This document shows positions 34,887-48,371 of a stretch of 64,000 nt of DNA, in pieces. This DNA is from Petrolisthes cinctipes (lineage: Eukaryota; Arthropoda; Malacostraca; Decapoda; Porcellanidae), in assembly GCA_033782935.1 (NCBI GenBank), contig JAWQEG010000412.1, positions 671,501 to 735,500 on the forward strand, in the 5' to 3' direction. The translations under genes were made by a program, and so were the position numbers. The notes under the pieces were generated by a model, which was given only the letters and a program-made list of their open reading frames with translations, was not told the origin of the DNA and searched no databases. Within the stretch, counting starts at the first letter, position 1; every line of letters starts with the position of its first letter.

Positions 34887-36212
34887 GGCATGTACAGATA
34901 CCTTCTGGGACCTCTAAATATCGAATGTTCGGGTGTTTTGGGACTGAATTTGTGATATCGATTTTTTGGCACCTAAAATGTCGATTTTTAGCATGATTTT
35001 AGCCTATATTTTGAAAATATTCTAGCACTGAGTAGGCATGTACAGATTGCTTCTGGGACCCCAAAATATTGAATTTTCGGGTGTTTTGAGCCTGAATTTG
35101 AGATATAAACGGGTACAGAAGATACATGCACATATTGACTTTGGGCACCAAAAATATAGATTTTCAGCATGTTTTGGGCCTGAATTTTGAAAATACTCTA
35201 ACACTGAGTAGGCATGTACAGATTGCTTCTGGGACCCCAAAATATCGAATTTTCGGGTGTTTAGGTCCAGAATTTGAGATATAAACGGGTACTGGAGATG
35301 CATGCACATATCGACTTTTGGGCACCTAAAAGATCGATTTTCAGTATGTTTTTGGCCTGTATTTTGAAAATACTCTAACACGGAGTAGGCATGTACAAAT
35401 ACCTTCTGGGACCTCTAAATATCGAATTTTCGGGTGTTTTGGGACTGAATTTGAGATATCGATTTTTTGGCACATAAAAAGGCGATTTTTAGCATGTTTT
35501 TAGCCTATATTTTGAAAATATTCTAGCACTGTGTAGGCATGTACAGATTGCTTCTGGGACCCCAAAATATTGAATTTTCGGGTGTTTTGAGCCTGAATTT
35601 GAGATATAAACGGGTACAGAAGATACATGCACATATTGACTTTGGGCACCAAAAATATCGATTTTCAGCATGTTTTGGGCCTGTATTTTGAAAATACTCT
35701 AACACTGAGTAGGCATGTACAGATTGCTTCTGGGACCCCAAAATATTGAATTTTCGGGTGTTTTGAGCCTGCATTTGAGATATAAACGTGTACTGAAGAT
35801 GCATGCACATATTGACTTTTGTACACCTAAAAGATCGGTTTTCAGTATGTTTTGAGCATGTATTTTGAAAATACTCTAACACGGAGTAGGCATGTACAGA
35901 TCGCTTCTGGGACCCCTAAATATCGAATTTTCGGGTGTTTTGGGACTGAATTTGAGATATCGACTTTTTGGCACCTAAAAGATCGATTTTTAGCATGTTT
36001 TTAGCCTATATTTTGAAAATATTCTAGCACTGAGTAGGCATGTACAGATTGCTTCTTGGATTCCAAAATATTGAATTTTCGAGTGTTTTGAGCCTGAATA
36101 TAAGATATAAACGGGTACAGAAGATACATGCACATATTGACTTTGGACACCAAAAATATCGATTTTCAGCATGTTTTGGGCCTGAATTTTGAAAATACTC
36201 TAACACGGAGTA
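34887..36212 (+). repeat. 1,326-bp triplication, copy 2
   Basis: Tandem and nearly identical to its neighbours. One private change is ACTGGAGATG at 35,291 where the other copies have ACTGAAGATG. Confidence 0.93.
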
Positions 36213-37538
36213 GGCATGTACAGATACCTTCTGGGACCTCTAAATATCGAATGTTCGGGTGTTTTGGGACTGAATTTGTGATATCGATTTTTTGGCACCT
36301 AAAATGTCGATTTTTAGCATGATTTTAGCCTATATTTTGAAAATATTCTAGCACTGAGTAGGCATGTACAGATTGCTTCTGGGACCCCAAAATATTGAAT
36401 TTTCGGGTGTTTTGAGCCTGAATTTGAGATATAAACGGGTACAGAAGATACATGCACATATTGACTTTGGGCACCAAAAATATAGATTTTCAGCATGTTT
36501 TGGGCCTGAATTTTGAAAATACTCTAACACTGAGTAGGCATGTACAGATTGCTTCTGGGACCCCAAAATATCGAATTTTCGGGTGTTTAGGTCCAGAATT
36601 TGAGATATAAACGGGTACTGAAGATGCATGCACATATCGACTTTTGGGCACCTAAAAGATCGATTTTCAGTATGTTTTTGGCCTGTATTTTGAAAATACT
36701 CTAACACGGAGTAGGCATGTACAAATACCTTCTGGGACCTCTAAATATCGAATTTTCGGGTGTTTTGGGACTGAATTTGAGATATCGATTTTTTGGCACA
36801 TAAAAAGGCGATTTTTAGCATGTTTTTAGCCTATATTTTGAAAATATTCTAGCACTGTGTAGGCATGTACAGATTGCTTCTGGGACCCCAAAATATTGAA
36901 TTTTCGGGTGTTTTGAGCCTGAATTTGAGATATAAACGGGTACAGAAGATACATGCACATATTGACTTTGGGCACCAAAAATATCGATTTTCAGCATGTT
37001 TTGGGCCTGTATTTTGAAAATACTCTAACACTGAGTAGGCATGTACAGATTGCTTCTGGGACCCCAAAATATTGAATTTTCGGGTGTTTTGAGCCTGCAT
37101 TTGAGATATAAACGTGTACTGAAGATGCATGCACATATTGACTTTTGTACACCTAAAAGATCGGTTTTCAGTATGTTTTGAGCATGTATTTTGAAAATAC
37201 TCTAACACGGAGTAGGCATGTACAGATCGCTTCTGGGACCCCTAAATATCGAATTTTCGGGTGTTTTGGGACTGAATTTGAGATATCGACTTTTTGGCAC
37301 CTAAAAGATCGATTTTTAGCATGTTTTTAGCCTATATTTTGAAAATATTCTAGCACTGAGTAGGCATGTACAGATTGCTTCTTGGATTCCAAAATATTGA
37401 ATTTTCGAGTGTTTTGAGCCTGAATATAAGATATAAACGGGTACAGAAGATACATGCACATATTGACTTTGGACACCAAAAATATCGATTTTCAGCATGT
37501 TTTGGGCCTGAATTTTGAAAATACTCTAACACGGAGTA
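36213..37538 (+). repeat. 1,326-bp triplication, copy 3
   Basis: Third tandem copy. It ends at 37,538 where the next unit begins TGCATGTACAGATCGC instead of the expected GGCATGTACAGATACC. The head marker CGAATGTTCGGG also occurs once more at about 40,432, pointing to its source or to a later transfer. Confidence 0.93.
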
Positions 37539-38039
37539 TGCATGTACAGATCGCTTCTGGGACCCCAAAATATCGAATTTTCGGGTGTTTAGGGCCAGAA
37601 TTTGAGATATAAACGGGTACAGAAGATGCATGCACATATCGACTTTTGGGCACCTAAAAGATCAATTTTCAGTATGTTTTTGGCCTGAATTTTGAAAATA
37701 CTCTAACACGGAGTAGGCATGTACAGATACCTTCTGGGACCTCTAAATATCGAATTTTCGGGTGTTTTGGGACTGAATTTGAGATATCGATTTTTTGGCA
37801 CCTAAAATGTCGATTTTTAGCATGTTTTTAGCCTATATTTTGAAAATATTCTAGCACTGTGTAGGCATGTACAGATTGCTTCTGGGACCCCAAAAAATTG
37901 AATTTTCGGGTGTTTTGAGCCTGAATTTTAGATATAAACGGGTACAGAAGATACATGCACATATTGACTTTGTGCATCTAAAATATCGATTTTCAGCATG
38001 TTTTGGGCCTGTATTTTGAAAATACTCTAACACGGAGTA

Positions 38040-40896
38040 GGCATGTACAGATCGCTTCTGGGACCCCTAAATATCGAATTTTCGGGTATTTTGGGACTGA
38101 ATTTGAGATATCGACTTTTTAGCACCTAAAAGATCGATTTTTAGCATGTTTTTAGCCTATATTTTGAAAATATTCTAGCACTGAGTAGGCATGTACAGAT
38201 TGCTTCTGGGACCCCAAAATATTGAATTTTCGGGTGTTTTGAGCTTGAATTTGAGATATAAACGGGTACAGAAGATACATGCACATATTGACTTTGGGCA
38301 TCTAAAATATCGATTTTCAGCATGTTTTGGGCCTGAATTTTGAAAATACTCTAACACGGAGTAGGCATGTACAGATCGCTACTGGGACCCGAAAATATCG
38401 AATTTTCGGGTGTTTTGAGCCTGAATTTGAGATATAAACGGGTACAGAAGATACATGCACATATTGACTTTGGGCACCAAAAATATCGATTTTCAGCATG
38501 TTTTGGGCCTTAATTTTGAAAATACTCTAACACTGAGTAGGCATGTACAGATCGCTTCTGGGACCCCAAAATATCGAATTTTCGGGTGTTTAGGGCCAGA
38601 ATTTGAGATATAAACGGGTACAGAAGATGCATGCACATATCGACTTTTGGGCACCTAAAAGATCGATTTTCAGTATGTTTTTGGCCTGTATTTTGAAAAT
38701 ACTCTAACTTGGAGTAGGCATGTACAGATACCTTCTGGGACCTCTAAATATCGAATTTTCGGGTGTTTTGGGACTGAATTTGAGATATCGATTTTTTGGC
38801 ACCTAAAATGTCGATTTTTAGCATGTTTTTAGCCTATATTTTGAAAATATTCTAGCACTGTGTAGGCATGTACAGATTGCTTCTGGGACCCCAAAATATT
38901 GAATTTTCGGGTGTTTTGAGCCTGAATTTGAGATATAAACGGGTACAGAAGATACATGCACATATTGACTTTGGGCACCAAAAATATCGATTTTCAGCAT
39001 GTTTTGGGCCTGAATTTTGAAAATACTCTAACACGGAGTAGGCATGTACAGATCGCTTCTGGGACCCCAAAATATCGAATTTTCGGGTGTTTAGGGCCAG
39101 AATTTGAGATATAAACGGGTACAGAAGATGCATGCACATATCGACTTTTGGGCAACTAAAAGATCGATTTTCAGTATGTTTTTGGCCTGTATTTTGAAAA
39201 TACTCTAACACGGAGTAGGAATGTACAGATACCTTCTGGGACCTCTAAATATCGAATTTTCGGGTGTTTTGGGACTGAATTTGAGATATCGACTTTTTGG
39301 CACCTAAAATGTCGATTTTTAGCATGTTTTTAGCCTATATTTTGAAAATATTCTAGCACTGTGTAGGCATGTACAGATTGCTTCTGGGACCCCAAAATAT
39401 TGAATTTTCGGGTGTTTTGAGCCTGAATTTGAGATATAAACGGGTACAGAAGATACATGCACATATTGACTTTGGGCATCTAAAATATCGATTTTCAGCA
39501 TGTTTTGGGCCTGTATTTTGAAAATACTCTAACACTGAGTAGGCATGTACAGAGTGCCTCTGGGACCCCAAAATATTGAATTTTCGGGTGTTTTGAGCCT
39601 GAATTTGAGATATAAACGGGTACAGAAGATACATGCACATATTGACTTTGGGCACCAAAAATATCGATTTTCAGCATGTTTTGGGCCTGAATTTTGAAAA
39701 TACTCTAACACGGAGTAGGCATGTACAGATCGCTTCTGGTACCCCAAAATATCGAATTTTCGGGTGTTTAGGGCCAGAATTTGAGATATAAACGGGTACA
39801 GAAGATGCATGCACATATCGACTTTTTGGCACCTAAGAGATCGATTTTCAGTATGTTTTTGGCCTGAATTTTGAAAATACTCTAACACGGAGTAGGCATG
39901 TACAGATACCTTCTGGGACCTCTAAATATCGAATTTTCTGGTGTTTTGGGACTGAATTTGAGATATCGATTTTTTGGCACCTAAAATGTCGATTTTTAGC
40001 ATGTTTTTAGCCTATATTTTGAAAATATTCTAGCACTGTGTAGGCATGTACAGATTGCTTCTGGGACCCCAAAATATTGAATTTTCGGGTGTTTTGAGCC
40101 TGAATTTGAGATATAAACGGGTACAGAAGATACATGCACATATTGACTTTGGGCACCAAAAATATCGATTTTCAGCATGTTTTGGGCCTGAATTTTGAAA
40201 ATACTCTAACACGGAGTAGGCATGTACAGATCGCTTCTGGGACCCCAAAATATCGAATTTTCGGGTGTTTAGGGCCAGAATTTGAGATATAAACGGGTAC
40301 AGAAGATGCATGCACATATCGACTTTTGGGCACCTAAAAGATCGATTTTCAGTATGTTTTAGGCCTGTATTTTGAAAATACTCTAACACGGAGTAGGCAT
40401 GTACAGATACCTTCTGGGACCTCTAAATATCGAATGTTCGGGTGTTTTGGGACTGAATTTGTGATATCGATTTTTTGGCACCTAAAATGTCGATTTTTAG
40501 CATGATTTTAGCCTATATTTTGAAAATATTCTAGCACTGAGTAGGCATGTACAGATTGCTTCTGGGACCCCAAAATATTGAATTTTCGGGTGTTTTGAGC
40601 CTGAATTTGAGATATAAACGGGTACAGAAGATACATGCACATATTGACTTTGGGCACCAAAAATATCGATTTTCAGCATGTTTTGGGCCTGAATTTTGAA
40701 AATACTCTAACACGGAGTAGGCATGTACAGATCGCTTCTGGGACCCCAAAATATCGAATTTTCGGGTGTTTAGGGCCAGAATTTGAGATATAAACGGGTA
40801 CAGAAGATGCATGCACATATCGACTTTTGGGCACCTAAAAGATCGATTTTCAGTATGTTTTAGGCCTGTATTTTGAAAATACTCTAACACGGAGTA
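38040..40896 (+). repeat. 2,857-bp duplication, copy 1
   Basis: Phrases of 677, 501, 677, 501 and 501 bp. The 677-bp phrases are S-L-L-L, with two 176-bp units in succession. Markers are CGGGTATTTTGGGACTG, CGCTACTGGGACCCG and CTCTAACTTGGAG. Confidence 0.9.
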
Positions 40897-42480
40897 GGCA
40901 TGTACAGATACCTTCTGGGACCTCTAAATATCGAATTTTCGGGTATTTTGGGACTGAATTTGAGATATCGACTTTTTAGCACCTAAAAGATCGATTTTTA
41001 GCATGTTTTTAGCCTATATTTTGAAAATATTCTAGCACTGAGTAGGCATGTACAGATTGCTTCTGGGACCCCAAAATATTGAATTTTCGGGTGTTTTGAG
41101 CTTGAATTTGAGATATAAACGGGTACAGAAGATACATGCACATATTGACTTTGGGCACCAAAAATATCGATTTTCAGCATGTTTTGGGCCTGAATTTTGA
41201 AAATACTCTAACACGGAGTAGGCATGTACAGATCGCTACTGGGACCCGAAAATATCGAATTTTCGGGTGTTTTGAGCCTGAATTTGAGATATAAACGGGT
41301 ACAGAAGATACATGCACATATTGACTTTGGGCACCAAAAATATCGATTTTCAGCATGTTTTGGGCCTTAATTTTGAAAATACTCTAACACTGAGTAGGCA
41401 TGTACAGATCGCTTCTGGGACCCCAAAATATCGAATTTTCGGGTGTTTAGGGCCAGAATTTGAGATATAAACGGGTACAGAAGATGCATGCACATATCGA
41501 CTTTTGGGCACCTAAAAGATCGATTTTCAGTATGTTTTTGGCCTGTATTTTGAAAATACTCTAACTTGGAGTAGGCATGTACAGATACCTTCTGGGACCT
41601 CTAAATATCGAATTTTCGGGTGTTTTGGGACTGAATTTGAGATATCGATTTTTTGGCACCTAAAATGTCGATTTTTAGCATGTTTTTAGCCTATATTTTG
41701 AAAATATTCTAGCACTGTGTAGGCATGTACAGATTGCTTCTGGGACCCCAAAATATTGAATTTTCGGGTGTTTTGAGCCTGAATTTGAGATATAAACGGG
41801 TACAGAAGATACATGCACATATTGACTTTGGGCACCAAAAATATCGATTTTCAGCATGTTTTGGGCCTGAATTTTGAAAATACTCTAACACGGAGTAGGC
41901 ATGTACAGATCGCTTCTGGGACCCCAAAATATCGAATTTTCGGGTGTTTAGGGCCAGAATTTGAGATATAAACGGGTACAGAAGATGCATGCACATATCG
42001 ACTTTTGGGCACCTAAAAGATCGATTTTCAGTATGTTTTTGGCCTGTATTTTGAAAATACTCTAACACGGAGTAGGAATGTACAGATACCTTCTGGGACC
42101 TCTAAATATCGAATTTTCGGGTGTTTTGGGACTGAATTTGAGATATCGACTTTTTGGCACCTAAAATGTCGATTTTTAGCATGTTTTTAGCCTATATTTT
42201 GAAAATATTCTAGCACTGTGTAGGCATGTACAGATTGCTTCTGGGACCCCAAAATATTGAATTTTCGGGTGTTTTGAGCCTGAATTTGAGATATAAACGG
42301 GTACAGAAGATACATGCACATATTGACTTTGGGCATCTAAAATATCGATTTTCAGCATGTTTTGGGCCTGTATTTTGAAAATACTCTAACACTGAGTAGG
42401 CATGTACAGAGTGCCTCTGGGACCCCAAAATATTGAATTTTCGGGTGTTTTGAGCCTGAATTTGAGATATAAACGGGTAC
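40897..42480 (+). repeat. 2,857-bp duplication, copy 2, partial
   Basis: Repeats the first ~1.58 kb of copy 1 with the same markers. It then departs in the middle of a unit near 42,480, where a 176-type beginning continues into a 177-type end (GATGCATGCAC in place of GATACATGCAC). The break lies within homologous sequence. Confidence 0.87.
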
Positions 42481-45400
42481 AGAAGATGCATGCACATATC
42501 GACTTTTGGGCATGTAAAAGATCGATTTTCAGTATATTTTTGGCCTGTATTTTGAAAATACTCCAACACGGAGTAGGCATGTACACATACCTTCTGGGAC
42601 CTCTAAATATCGAATTTTCGGGTGTTTTGGGACTGAATTTGAGATATCAATTTTTTGGCACCTAAAATGTCGATTTTTAGCATGTTTTTAGCCTATATTT
42701 TGAAAATATTCTAGCACTGTACAGATTGCTTCTGGGACCCCAAGATATTGAATTTTCGGGTGTTTTGAGCCTGAATTTGAGATATAAACGGGTACAGAAG
42801 ATACATGCACATATTGACTTTGGGCACCAAAAATATCGATTATCAGTATGTTTTAGGCCTGTATTTTGAAAATACTCTAACACGGAGTAGGCATGCACAG
42901 ATACCTTCTGGGACCTCTAAATATCGAATTTTCGGGTGTTTTGGGACTGAATTTGAGATATAGATTTTTTGGCACCTAAAATGTCGATTTTTAGCATGTT
43001 TTTAGCCTATTTTTTGAAAATATTCTAGCACTGTGTAGGCATGTACAGATTACTTCTGGGACCCCAAAATATTGAATTTTCGGGTGTTTTGAGCCTGAAT
43101 TTGAGATATAAACGGGTACAGAAGATACATGCACATATTGACTTTGGGCATCTAAAATATCTATTTTCAGCATGTTTTGGGCCTGAATTTTGAAAATACT
43201 CTATCACGGAGTAGGCATGTACAGATCGCTTCTGGGACCCCAAAATATCGAATTTTCGGGTGTTTAGGGCCAGAATTTGAGATATAAACGGGTACAGTAG
43301 ATGCATGCACATATCGACTTTTGTGCACCTAAAAGATCGATTTTCAGTATGTTTTAGGCCTGTATTTTGAAAATACTCTAACACGGAGTAGGCATGCACA
43401 GATACCTTCTGGGACCTCTAAATATCGAATTGTCCGGTGTTTGGGACTGAATTTGAGATATCGATTTTTTGGCACCTAAAATGTCGATTTTTAGCATGTT
43501 TTTAGCCTATATTTTGAAAATATTCTAGCACTGTGTAGGAATGTACAGATTGCTTCTGGGACCCCAAAATATTGAATTTTCGGGTGTTTTGAGCCTGAAT
43601 TTGAGATATAAACGGGTACAGAAGATACATGCACATATTGACTTTGGGCATCTAAAATATCGATTTTCAGCATGTTTTGGGCCTGAATTTTGAAAATACT
43701 CTAACACGGAGTAGGCATGTACAGATCGCTTCTGGGACCCCAAAATATCGAATTTTCGGGTGTTTAGGGCCAGAATTTGAGATATAAACGGGTACAGAAG
43801 ATGCATGCACATATCGACTTTTGGGCACCTAAAAGATCGATTTTCAGTATGTTTTTGGCCTGTATTTTGAAAATACTCTAACACGGAGTAGGCATGCACA
43901 GATACCTTCTGGGACCTCTAAATATCTAATTTTCGGGTGTTTTGGGTCTGAATTTGAGATATAGATTTTTTGGCACCTAAAATGTCGATTTTTAGCATGT
44001 TTTTAGCCTATATTTTGAAAATATTCTAGCACTGTGTAGGCATGTACAGATTGCTTCTGGGACCCCAAAATATTGAATTTTCGGGTGTTTTGAGCCTGAA
44101 TTTGAGATATAAACGGGTACAGAAGATACATGCACATATTGACTTTGGGCATCTAAAATATCGATTTTCTGCATGTTTTGGGCCTGTATTTTGAAAATAC
44201 TCTAACACGGAGTAGGCATGTACAGATCGCTTCTGGGACCCCTAAATATCGAATTTTCGGGTGTTTAGGGCCAGAATTTGAGATATAAATGGGTACAGAA
44301 GATGCATGCACATATCGACTTTTGGGCACCTAAAAGATCGATTTTCAGTATGTTTTTGGCCTGTATTTTGAAAATACTCTAACACAGAGTAGGCATGCAC
44401 AGATACCTTCTGGGACCTCTAAATATCGAATTTTCGGGTGTTTTGGGACTGAATTTGAGATATCGATTTTTTGGCATCTAAAATGTCGATTTTTAGCATG
44501 TTTTTAGCCTATATTTTGAAAATATTCTAGCACTGTGTAGGCATGTACAGATTGCTTCTGGGACCCCAAAATATTGATTTTTCGGGTGTTTTGAGCCAGA
44601 ATTTGAGATATAAACGGGTACAGAAGATACATGCACATATTGACTTTGGGCATCTAAAATATCGATTTTCAGCATGTTTTGGGCCTGTATTTTGATAATA
44701 CTCTAACACTGAGTAGGCATGTACAGATTGCTTCTGGGACCCCAAAATATTGAATTTTCGGGTGTTTTGAGCCTGAATTTGAGATATAAACGGGTACTGA
44801 AGATGCATGCAGATATCGACTTTTGTGCACCTAAAAGATCGATTTTCAGTATGTTTTGAGCATGTATTTTGAAAATACTCTAACACGGAGTAGGCATGTA
44901 CAGATCGCTTCTGAGACCCCTAAATATCGAATTTTCGGGTGTTTTGGGACTGAATTTGAGATATCGACTTTTTGGCACCTAAAAGATCGATTTTTAGCAT
45001 GTTTTTAGCCAATATTTTGAAAATATTCTAGCACTGAGTAGGCATGTACAGATTGCTTCTGGGACCCCAAAATATTGAATTTTCGGGTGTTTTGAGCCTG
45101 AATTTGAGATATAAACGGGTACAGAAGATACATGCACATATTGACTTTGGGCACCAAAAATATCGATTTTCAGCATGTTTTGGTCCAGAATTTTGAAAAT
45201 ACTCTAACACGGAGTAGGCATGTACAGATCGCTTCTGGGACCCCAAAATATCGAATTTTCGGGTGTTTAGGGCCAGAATTTGAGATATAAACGGGTACAG
45301 AAGATGCATGCACATATCGACTTTTGGGCACCTAAAAGATCGATTTTCAGTATGTTTTTGGCCTGTATTTTGAAAATACTCTAACACGGAGTAGGCATGG

Positions 45401-48371
45401 ACAGATTCCTTCTGGGACCTCTAAATATCGAATTTTCGGGTGTTTTGGGACTGAATTTGAGATATCGACTTTTTGGCACATAAAATGTCGATTTTTAGCA
45501 TGTTTTTAGCCTATATTTTGAAAATACTCTAACACGGAGTAGGCATGTACAGATCGCTTCTGGGACCCCTAAATATCGAATTTTCGGGTGTTTTGGGACT
45601 GAATTTGAGATATCGACTTTTTGGCACCTAAAAGATCGATTTTTAGCATGTTTTTAGCCTATATTTTGAAAATATTTTAGCACTGAGTAGGCATGTACAG
45701 ATTGCTTCTGGGACCCCAAAATATTGAATTTTCGGGTGTTTTGAGCCTGAATTTGAGATATAAACGGGTACAGAAGATACATGCACATATTGACTTACGT
45801 CACCAAAAATATCGATTTTCAGCATGTTTTGGGCCTGAATTTTGAAAATACTCTAACACGGAGTAGGCATGTACAGATCGCTTCTGGGACCCCAAAATAT
45901 CGAATTTTCGGGTGTTTAGGGCCAGAATTTGAGATATAAACGGGTACAGAAGATGCATGCACATATCGACTTTTTGGCACCTAAAAGATCGATTTTCAGT
46001 ATGTTTTTGGCCTGTATTTTGAAAATACTCTAATACGGAGTAGGCATGGACAGATACCTTCTGGGACCTCTAAATATCGAATTTTCGGGTGTTTTGGGAC
46101 TGAATTTGAGATATCGATTTTTTGGCACCTAAAATGTCGATTTTTAGCATGTTTTTAGCCTATATTTTGAAAATATTCTAGCACTGTGTAGGCATGTACA
46201 GATTGCTTCTGGGACCCCAAAATATTGAATTTTCGGGTGTTTTGAGCCTGAATTTGAGATATAAACGGGTACAGAAGATACATGCACATATTGACTTTGG
46301 GCATCTAAAATATCGATTTTCTGCATGTTTTGGGCCTGTATTTTGAAAATACTCTAACACTCAGTAGGCATGTACAGATTGCTTCTGGGACCCCAAAATA
46401 TTGAGTTTTCGGGTGTTTTGAGCCTGAATTTGAAATATAAACGGGTACTGAAGATGCATGCACATATCGACTTTTGTGCACCTAAAAGATCGATTTTCAG
46501 TATGTTTTGAGCATGTATTTTGAAAATACTCTAACACGGAGTAGGCATGTACAGATCGCTTCTGGGACCCCTAAATATCGAATTTTCGGGTGTTTTGGGA
46601 CTGAATTTGAGATATCGACTTTTTGGCACCTAAAAGATCGATTTTTAGCATGTTTTTAGCCTATATTTTGAAAATATTCTAGCACTGAGTAGGCATGTAC
46701 AGATTGCTTCTGGGACCCCAAAATATTGAATTTTCGGGTGTTTTGAGCCTGAATTTGAGATATAAACGGGTACAGAAGATACATGAACATATTGACTTTG
46801 GGCACCAAAAATATCGATTTTCAGCATGTTTTGGGCCTGAATTTTGAAAATACTCTAACACGGAGTAGGCATGTACAGATCGCTTCTGGGACCCCAAAAT
46901 ATCGAATTTTCGGGTGTTTAGGGCCAGAATTTGAGATATAAACGGGTACAGAAGATGCATGCACATATCGACTTTTGTGCACCTAAAAGATCGATTTTCA
47001 GTATGTTTTGAGCATGTATTTTGAAAATACTCTAACACGGAGTAGGCATGTACAGATCGCTTCTGGGACCCCTAAATATCGAATTTTCGGGTGTTTTGGG
47101 ACTGAATTTGAGATATCGACTTTTTGGCACCTAAAAGATCGATTTTTAGCATGTTTTTAGCCTATATTTTGAAAATATTCTAGCACTGAGTAGGCATGTA
47201 CAGATTGCTTCTGGGACCCCAAAATATTGAGTTTTCGGGTGTTTTGAGCCTGAATTTGAGATATAAACGGGTACTGAAGATGCATGCACATATCGACTTT
47301 TGTGCACCTAAAATATCGATTTTCAGTATGTTTTGAGCATGTATTTTGAAAATACTCTAACACGGAGTAGGCATGTACAGATCGCTTCTGGGACCCCAAA
47401 ATATCGAATTTTCGGGTGTTTAGGGCCAGAATTTGAGATATAAACGGGTACAGAAGATGCATGCACATATCGACTTTTGGGCACCTAAAAGATCGATTTT
47501 CAGTATGTTTTTGGCCTGTATTTTGAAAATACTCTAACACGGAGTAGGCATGTACAGATACCTTCTGGGACCTCTAAATATCGAATTTTCGGGTGTTTTG
47601 GGACTGAATTTGAGATATCGATTTTTTGGCACCTAAAATGTCGATTTTTAGCATGTTTTTAGCCTATATTTTGAAAATATTCTAGCACTGTGTAGGCATG
47701 TACAGATTGCTTCTGGGACCCCAAAATATTGAATTTTCGGGTGTTCTGAGCCTGAATTTAAGATATAAACGGGTACAGAAGATACATGCACATATTGACT
47801 TTGGGCATCTAAAATATCGATTTTCAGTATGTTTTGAGCATGTATTTTGAAAATACTATAACACTGAGTAGGCATGTACAGATTGCTTCTGGGACCCCAA
47901 AATATTGAGTTTTCGGGTGTTTTGAGCCTGAATTTGAGATATAAACGGGTACTGAAGATGCATGCACATATCGACTTTTGTGCACCTAAAAGATCGATTT
48001 TCAGTATGTTTTGAGCATGTATTTTGAAAATACTCTAACACGGAGTAGGCATGTACAGATCGCTTCTGGGACCCCTAAATATCGAATTTTCGGGTGTCTT
48101 GGGACTGAATTTGAGATATCGACTTTTTAGCACCTAAAAGATCGATTTTTAGCATGTTTTTAGCCTATATTTTGAAAATATTCTAGCACTGAGTAGGCAT
48201 GTACAGATTGCTTCTGGGACCCCAAAATATTGAATTTTCGGGTGTTTTGAGCCTGAATTTGAGATATAAACGGGTACAGAAGATACATGCACATATTGAC
48301 TTTGGGCACCTAAAAGATCTATTTTCAGTATGTTTTTGGCCTGTATTTTGAAAATACTCTAACACGGAGTA
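42481..48371 (+). repeat. Trimer array with scattered unit gains and losses
   Basis: Mostly 501-bp trimers. Exceptions are the 138-bp unit ending near 42,717 and a double S at 45,394-45,689. Around 47.0-48.2 kb the second-L type TTTTGAGCATGTATTTTG is joined to unusual partners. No non-satellite sequence seen. Confidence 0.85.
45394..45689 (+). repeat. Two adjacent S units, the first chimeric
   Basis: Both steps are 148 bp. The first S ends AAAATACTCTAACACGGAG, which is the ending of an L unit, instead of AAAATATTCTAGCACTG. This looks like a crossover between the tail of an S and the tail of an L in register, dropping two L units and making a 649-bp phrase. Confidence 0.85.
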
